From the NCBI RefSeq assembly GCF_000696095.1, contig NZ_BAYX01000028.1, positions 1 to 51,640 of the forward strand: a DNA stretch of 51,640 nucleotides, written 5' to 3'. The notes under the pieces are model-generated. The model did no database searches. It saw only the letters and a program-made list of their open reading frames with translations, and was not told where the DNA came from. Position numbers and translations under genes: made by a program. Origin of the DNA: Rhizobium rhizogenes NBRC 13257. GTDB lineage: Bacteria > Pseudomonadota > Alphaproteobacteria > Rhizobiales > Rhizobiaceae. This document shows, piece by piece, positions 49,760 through 51,640 of this stretch (position 1 is its first letter; every line of letters starts with the position of its first letter).

Positions 49760-50952
49760 GGGACACGAGCGAGCACAAACTTCGCATTGGCCTTGCGCTG
49801 TCGGGGGGAGGTATCCGCGCGGCGGTATTTCATCTGGGGGTCCTCCGCCGCCTGGCCGAGGCCAGAGTGCTTGAACAGGTCGCCCAGATCTCGACAGTCT
49901 CCGGCGGCAGTCTCGTCACCGGCGCGATCTTTTCTGAAGCTGACGGACAGTGGCCTTCCTCGGAACGGTTCCTTGTGGAAATCTATCCGCGTCTGCGAAC
50001 GCTCCTCAGCCAAGGCGACCTCTTCAGCTTCAAGGCGCTCGGCTTCGCGGGCGCCCTGAAAAAGAACGTGCGGATATTCAATCGACGCGCACACATTCTT
50101 TCCGAGCTTCTTCGAACGAGATGGCGAATCAACCTGAAGCTTGCGGATCTCCCCTCCTCGCCGGTCTGGCACATAAATACGACGTGCTACGACACAGGAA
50201 AGAATTGGCGTTTTACACACGAGTCCATGGGCGACTGGCAATTCGGCCGGCATTATAGTCCTGACGTCGACGTCGCTGACGCGATTGCGGCTTCGGCGGC
50301 GGTACCCTACGCGATCGGAGCACTTCGACTCAAACTTCCGACGGACGGTTGGTGGGAGACCGACCCCGAAACCAAGCAACCGCTGCGAAAGAAAAGCCCT
50401 CCACTTTCGATGGTCCGCCTATGGGACGGCGGCGCATACGAAAACATGGCGCTCGAGCAGTTGTACAAGCCCGCGAGCGGTCTCGACGGATGTGACGTGC
50501 TCATTTGTAGCGATGCGTCGGGCCCCTTGGGAAAGCCGAAGAGCCTTTGCCGCGCCCTCCGGGAAGGCAGCTTGGCGGCGCCCCGTCTCTTTGATATCGC
50601 CAGCGACCAGATCCGATCGCTCCGGTCGCGAATGCTTTTGAAGTCCATTCGCGACAAGCAGGTTGACGGTTTCCTCTTCAGAATCGGGACCTCGGCCCGG
50701 CAGTTTACGCCGATTGCGGGCAGGCTAACCGGCTTGACGGACGAGCAGTGCTCGGCCTGTCTGAACTACCCGACCGATCTGCTGAAAATCGAACTCCCAA
50801 ATTTCGATTTGCTGGCTGATCATGGCGCCGAAGTGGCGCATCTCACGCTCGCGGAATATTCAGGCGGAAGGTTTGCACCTCGCATGAAAGACGAATCGTC
50901 GGTTCACGACCCGAGAGTCCCTATTGGGCGGGCGTCGCTCCCGGCACGCTAG
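49756..50952 (+). CDS. Patatin-like phospholipase, candidate effector
   Basis: 398 residues, no signal peptide or membrane helix. Patatin motifs are complete: the oxyanion loop SGGGIRAA (16-23), the nucleophile Ser49 in TVSGGS (serine elbow lacking the first Gly of GxSxG), and the catalytic Asp224 in DGGAYEN. The enzyme would hydrolyse membrane phospholipids. Related patatins (CapV) are toxic effectors activated by cyclic dinucleotides in CBASS. No cyclase is encoded in the visible region, so its trigger must differ or lie outside the window. The start codon overlaps the E1/JAB stop (ATGA), so translation is coupled and expression ratios fixed. Confidence 0.88.
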   Translation: MRDTSEHKLRIGLALSGGGIRAAVFHLGVLRRLAEARVLEQVAQISTVSGGSLVTGAIFSEADGQWPSSERFLVEIYPRLRTLLSQGDLFSFKALGFAGALKKNVRIFNRRAHILSELLRTRWRINLKLADLPSSPVWHINTTCYDTGKNWRFTHESMGDWQFGRHYSPDVDVADAIAASAAVPYAIGALRLKLPTDGWWETDPETKQPLRKKSPPLSMVRLWDGGAYENMALEQLYKPASGLDGCDVLICSDASGPLGKPKSLCRALREGSLAAPRLFDIASDQIRSLRSRMLLKSIRDKQVDGFLFRIGTSARQFTPIAGRLTGLTDEQCSACLNYPTDLLKIELPNFDLLADHGAEVAHLTLAEYSGGRFAPRMKDESSVHDPRVPIGRASLPAR

Positions 50953-51358
50953 ATGGTTGTAGGCGGCGCGCGACTTCCCGAAGACTCTCAGTTCTCCTGC
51001 TGAAAGTCGTCCCCCGACCTCAACCGCCTCAGTCTCGGTCATCCTCCGTGTAGCTATCAGATGAACTCTCATACCAGCGCTCCACTTCTAGTGCCGCGCT
51101 GCCGTTCTCCATGTAGTCTTCGACTTCAAGAAATGCTCGTCCGAGCGAGTTCACCTTTACCTCAAGAATGTGACCTTCAACCGTAAGCGCTGTTTTCCTC
51201 GCACCTTTACCATGCACGCATTGCCGCTTCGAATAATACCGCCGTGCCAATGGGGCACCAATACGCCAGGAGCGGACATTGGTCGTTTACGGAACGGGAT
51301 GATAACTTGCCATATTATGTCGAGCGCAACTTTAGCAGCGTAACGGAGAGGTTCAGTC
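50953..51358. other. Region after the patatin gene, no confident gene
   Basis: 406 bases. Plus-strand frames are closed. On the minus strand two overlapping frames together look somewhat protein-like (see the disrupted frame at 51029-51360). No terminator hairpin was seen after the patatin gene, so transcription might continue into the gene at 51359. Confidence 0.4.
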
Positions 51359-51360
51359 AT
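51029..51360 (-). pseudogene. Possible disrupted minus-strand gene
   Basis: A frame starting with ATG at 51360 (MTEPLRYAAKVALDIIWQV) runs to 51157, and a second frame covering 51250-51029 (including TVEGHILEVKVNSLGRAFLEVEDYMENG) continues with a protein-like, acidic sequence to a TGA. Joined by one frameshift near 51190-51210, they would give a protein of about 110 residues. Its ATG shares the CATG with the divergent plus-strand gene at 51359, and only a weak ribosome binding site is present. It could be a decayed gene or chance. Confidence 0.25.
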
Positions 51361-51640
51361 GATCCAAGTCTACCGCTATAAAGCTTATAATTCTTGTTTT
51401 TGTGCAGCCCCGAGTGAGGCAATAATAGCTACCTTCGGCAGCATCGATCAATTTGAAACCTTCTTTGGCGGAGGAGCGAAATTCGGCCCACCTTCCAATC
51501 CCGAGTATCTGGCGGTGTGGGGTAGCCGTAATTCATCGCGGCTTCGTCGCCTTCTTCGGGAGACGCTGGGACCTATCGAAATCGTTGACTCAGAACCACC
51601 TGCGAGAATGACTACCTCTGGCGTAAACGGTCACAGGCTA
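51359..51640 (+). CDS. Hypothetical protein, 3' end beyond the window (partial)
   Basis: An ATG at 51359 preceded by GGAGAGG opens a frame that stays open for 94 codons to the window end. The peptide begins MIQVYRYKAYNSCFCAAPSE and continues with a Gly/Phe-rich segment (FETFFGGGAKFGPPSNPEYLAVW) and an Arg-rich one (SRLRRLLRETLG). I recognise no family. Its good ribosome binding site and same orientation behind the patatin gene leave open that it belongs to the putative defence locus, but 406 bases separate them. Confidence 0.55.
   Translation, partial: MIQVYRYKAYNSCFCAAPSEAIIATFGSIDQFETFFGGGAKFGPPSNPEYLAVWGSRNSSRLRRLLRETLGPIEIVDSEPPARMTTSGVNGHRL

Overview
The window looks like chromosomal DNA of a Rhizobiaceae alphaproteobacterium (Rhizobium/Agrobacterium group). 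The evidence is the high GC content and the set of recognisable families: a rhizobial Porin_2-type porin, a PopZ/DUF2497 protein, BA14K and DUF982 proteins, a HlyU-family protein, a long B12-dependent ribonucleotide reductase, and an ugp glycerol-3-phosphate transporter. Three tRNA genes are present (Cys-GCA, Asn-GUU, Leu-UAA). I saw no rRNA, CRISPR array, insertion sequence or prophage.

Layout. 1-6.6 kb, mostly minus strand: start of a secreted or membrane protein, valS, popZ, a pcm-family methyltransferase and a membrane O-acyltransferase, three of them with clear Rho-independent terminators. 6.8-12.2 kb: tRNA-Cys, small proteins (DUF982 and others), the porin, two small secreted basic proteins, tRNA-Asn and a hexapeptide acetyltransferase. 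12.6-19.2 kb: ugpBAE on plus, a tannase/feruloyl-esterase-type gene, then ugpC on minus, so the transporter locus is split. 19.4-24.4 kb: an SDR dehydrogenase, then a sulfur/amino-acid block (cysK, an alaX-type editing hydrolase, sseA, a GNAT gene, a DUF1203 gene). 24.4-26.9 kb: alanine dehydrogenase divergent from its likely Lrp/AsnC regulator, and an EEP-family phosphodiesterase. 27-38.5 kb: PilZ protein, cpdB, a LysR/azoR pair, a TetR/SDR pair, OsmC protein, HlyU-like protein, ilvA, two small lipoproteins, tRNA-Leu with rpe directly behind it, a BA14K protein and wrbA. 38.7-45.9 kb: a CinA-like domain protein, a double universal stress protein, gpt and nrdJ.

46.4-51 kb is the most unusual part: a tightly packed three-gene operon with no housekeeping relative nearby. 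It encodes (1) a ComEC-like metallo-beta-lactamase-fold protein ending in a low-complexity tail with C-terminal Gly, (2) one polypeptide combining an E2-like region, a ThiF/E1 domain and a JAB/JAMM isopeptidase domain, and (3) a patatin-like phospholipase. The gene spacings are 3 bp and a 4-bp overlap. The parts resemble the Cap2/Cap3 ubiquitin-like machinery and the CapV phospholipase of type II CBASS anti-phage systems, but no CD-NTase or obvious ubiquitin-like protein is encoded in the visible region. My proposal (inference) is a defence system in which the MBL protein replaces the nucleotidyltransferase as sensor and/or conjugation substrate. A further gene starts at 51359 and leaves the window, so the locus may be incomplete here.

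Regulatory signals seen directly include a perfect 17-bp palindrome over the start of the alanine dehydrogenase regulator, an 18-bp palindrome between tetR and its SDR neighbour, NrdR-box-like sequences before nrdJ, Pho-box half-site candidates before ugpB and cpdB, and a strong hairpin between ugpB and ugpA.
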